In this document: positions 63,492-64,000 of the stretch, piece by piece
How positions within the stretch are numbered: position 1 is the stretch's first letter
Layout: every line of letters starts with the position of its first letter
From: CBDFKY01 sp965248995
Lineage (GTDB): Bacteria; Pseudomonadota; Alphaproteobacteria; Rickettsiales; UBA998
Assembly: GCA_965248995.1 (NCBI GenBank)
Contig: CBDFKY010000022.1
Coordinates: forward strand, 1-64,000
Direction: 5' to 3'
Length of the DNA stretch: 64,000 nt
Notes under the pieces: generated by a model
What the model saw: the letters and a program-made list of their open reading frames with translations, nothing else
What the model was told of the DNA's origin: nothing
The model's database searches: none
Translations under genes and position numbers: made by a program

Positions 63492-64000
63492 CTACGGTTT
63501 GGCCCTCAGCAGCCGGTCCAGCTCGTCACGGTATTTCGCGGCCAGCTCGAATTCCAGGTTGGAAGCGGCTTCCAGCATGGCGGCACGGATCTGTACCATG
63601 CGGGTTTCCTTGTCGGCGTGTTTGTCGGGGACGGTCGACCTGGACCCCGCTCCGCCTTTGCCTTTCTTGCCGGAGGAAGGCAGCGTCACCTGCTGTTCTT
63701 CCGCTTCTTTCCCCGTATCGATCGCGTCCGCGATACTGCGCTTGGTCGAACGCGGCGTGATGCCGTTCGCTTCGTTATGGGCCATTTGTATGGCGCGGCG
63801 GCGGGCCGTTTCATCCAGTGCGATGCGCATCGAGTTGGTGATCTTGTCGGCGTAGAGAATCACCCGCCCGTCGACGTTGCGCGCCGCCCGCCCGATGGTC
63901 TGGATCAGCGAGGTGGCGGAACGCAGGAATCCTTCCTTGTCGGCATCCAGAATGGCCATCAGCCCGCATTCGGGAATGTCCAGCCCTTCGCGCAGCAAAT
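63492..64000 (-). CDS. uvrB: UvrB excinuclease subunit, C-terminal part
   Basis: Only the last ~169 residues are in the window; the 5' end lies beyond the right edge. LREGLDIPECGLMAILDADKEGF-like sequence and LIQTIGRAARNVDGRVILYAD are UvrB helicase motifs V-VI. The C-terminal UVR domain (FELAAKYRDELDRL) contacts UvrC. The linker has a Gly/Ser/Lys-rich stretch. Confidence 0.95.
   Translation of the reverse strand, partial: LLREGLDIPECGLMAILDADKEGFLRSATSLIQTIGRAARNVDGRVILYADKITNSMRIALDETARRRAIQMAHNEANGITPRSTKRSIADAIDTGKEAEEQQVTLPSSGKKGKGGAGSRSTVPDKHADKETRMVQIRAAMLEAASNLEFELAAKYRDELDRLLRAKP

Overview
The window is chromosomal DNA from an alphaproteobacterium that I cannot place more closely. 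Supporting signs are a DivL-like pseudokinase next to ahcY, the tsaE-amgK-murU run, an aconitase divergent from ccmA, alphaproteobacterial-looking Fur and LptABC/KdsD genes, and GC-rich coding DNA broken by a few AT-rich islands. An exact copy of the 16-base parS consensus lies beside an orphan ParA-like gene, so the segment may lie in the replication-origin half of the chromosome (inference).

Layout. 1-8.4 kb: small membrane proteins, a MexEF-like RND efflux pair, agmatinase, parS plus a ParA-like ATPase, and the Sua5/TsaC tRNA-modification enzyme. 8.4-15.7 kb: ahcY, a DivL-like sensor whose phospho-acceptor His is Tyr, and the kdsD-lptC-lptA-lptB LPS operon. 15.8-21.4 kb: a possible caspase-fold protein, an unknown, and a TPR/FecR secreted pair. 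21.4-26.2 kb is an accessory island. It has a decayed tandem copy and an intact copy of a two-gene unit (a small secreted protein resembling TIMP/NTR domains, coupled to an M10 metalloprotease with RTX repeats), two 117-bp double-hairpin elements, and a cyclase-like gene broken by one of them. 26-31 kb: purU, a 72-bp copy of the lptB 3' end, a redoxin/2OG-oxygenase fusion, nspC and an IS630-type element. 31-40.8 kb: an orphan EnvZ-like kinase, a TIR-like effector with a winged-helix-like N-terminus, bioA, polA, a frameshifted unknown, then nadD-rsfS-rlmH. 40.9-46.5 kb: a motility block (possible sigma-54 promoter, flgB-flgC-fliE, cheY-cheZ), ribD and iscX. 46.5-51 kb: tsaE-amgK-murU, an unknown with peptidoglycan-binding-like repeats, and a class IV transaminase. 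51-64 kb: ccmA, acnA, a GNAT, a large adenosine-deaminase/SLOG-like fusion, a YejA-like binding protein, ispE (whose start codon lies in a palindromic repeat), fur, a HExxH protease, a DUF305 protein with a MerR-type promoter, and the 3' end of uvrB.

Most genes are housekeeping. The most notable accessory items are the TIMP-like/M10 pair, the ADA-SLOG fusion, the wHTH-TIR protein and the small palindromic elements. I saw no rRNA, tRNA, CRISPR array, integrase or prophage.
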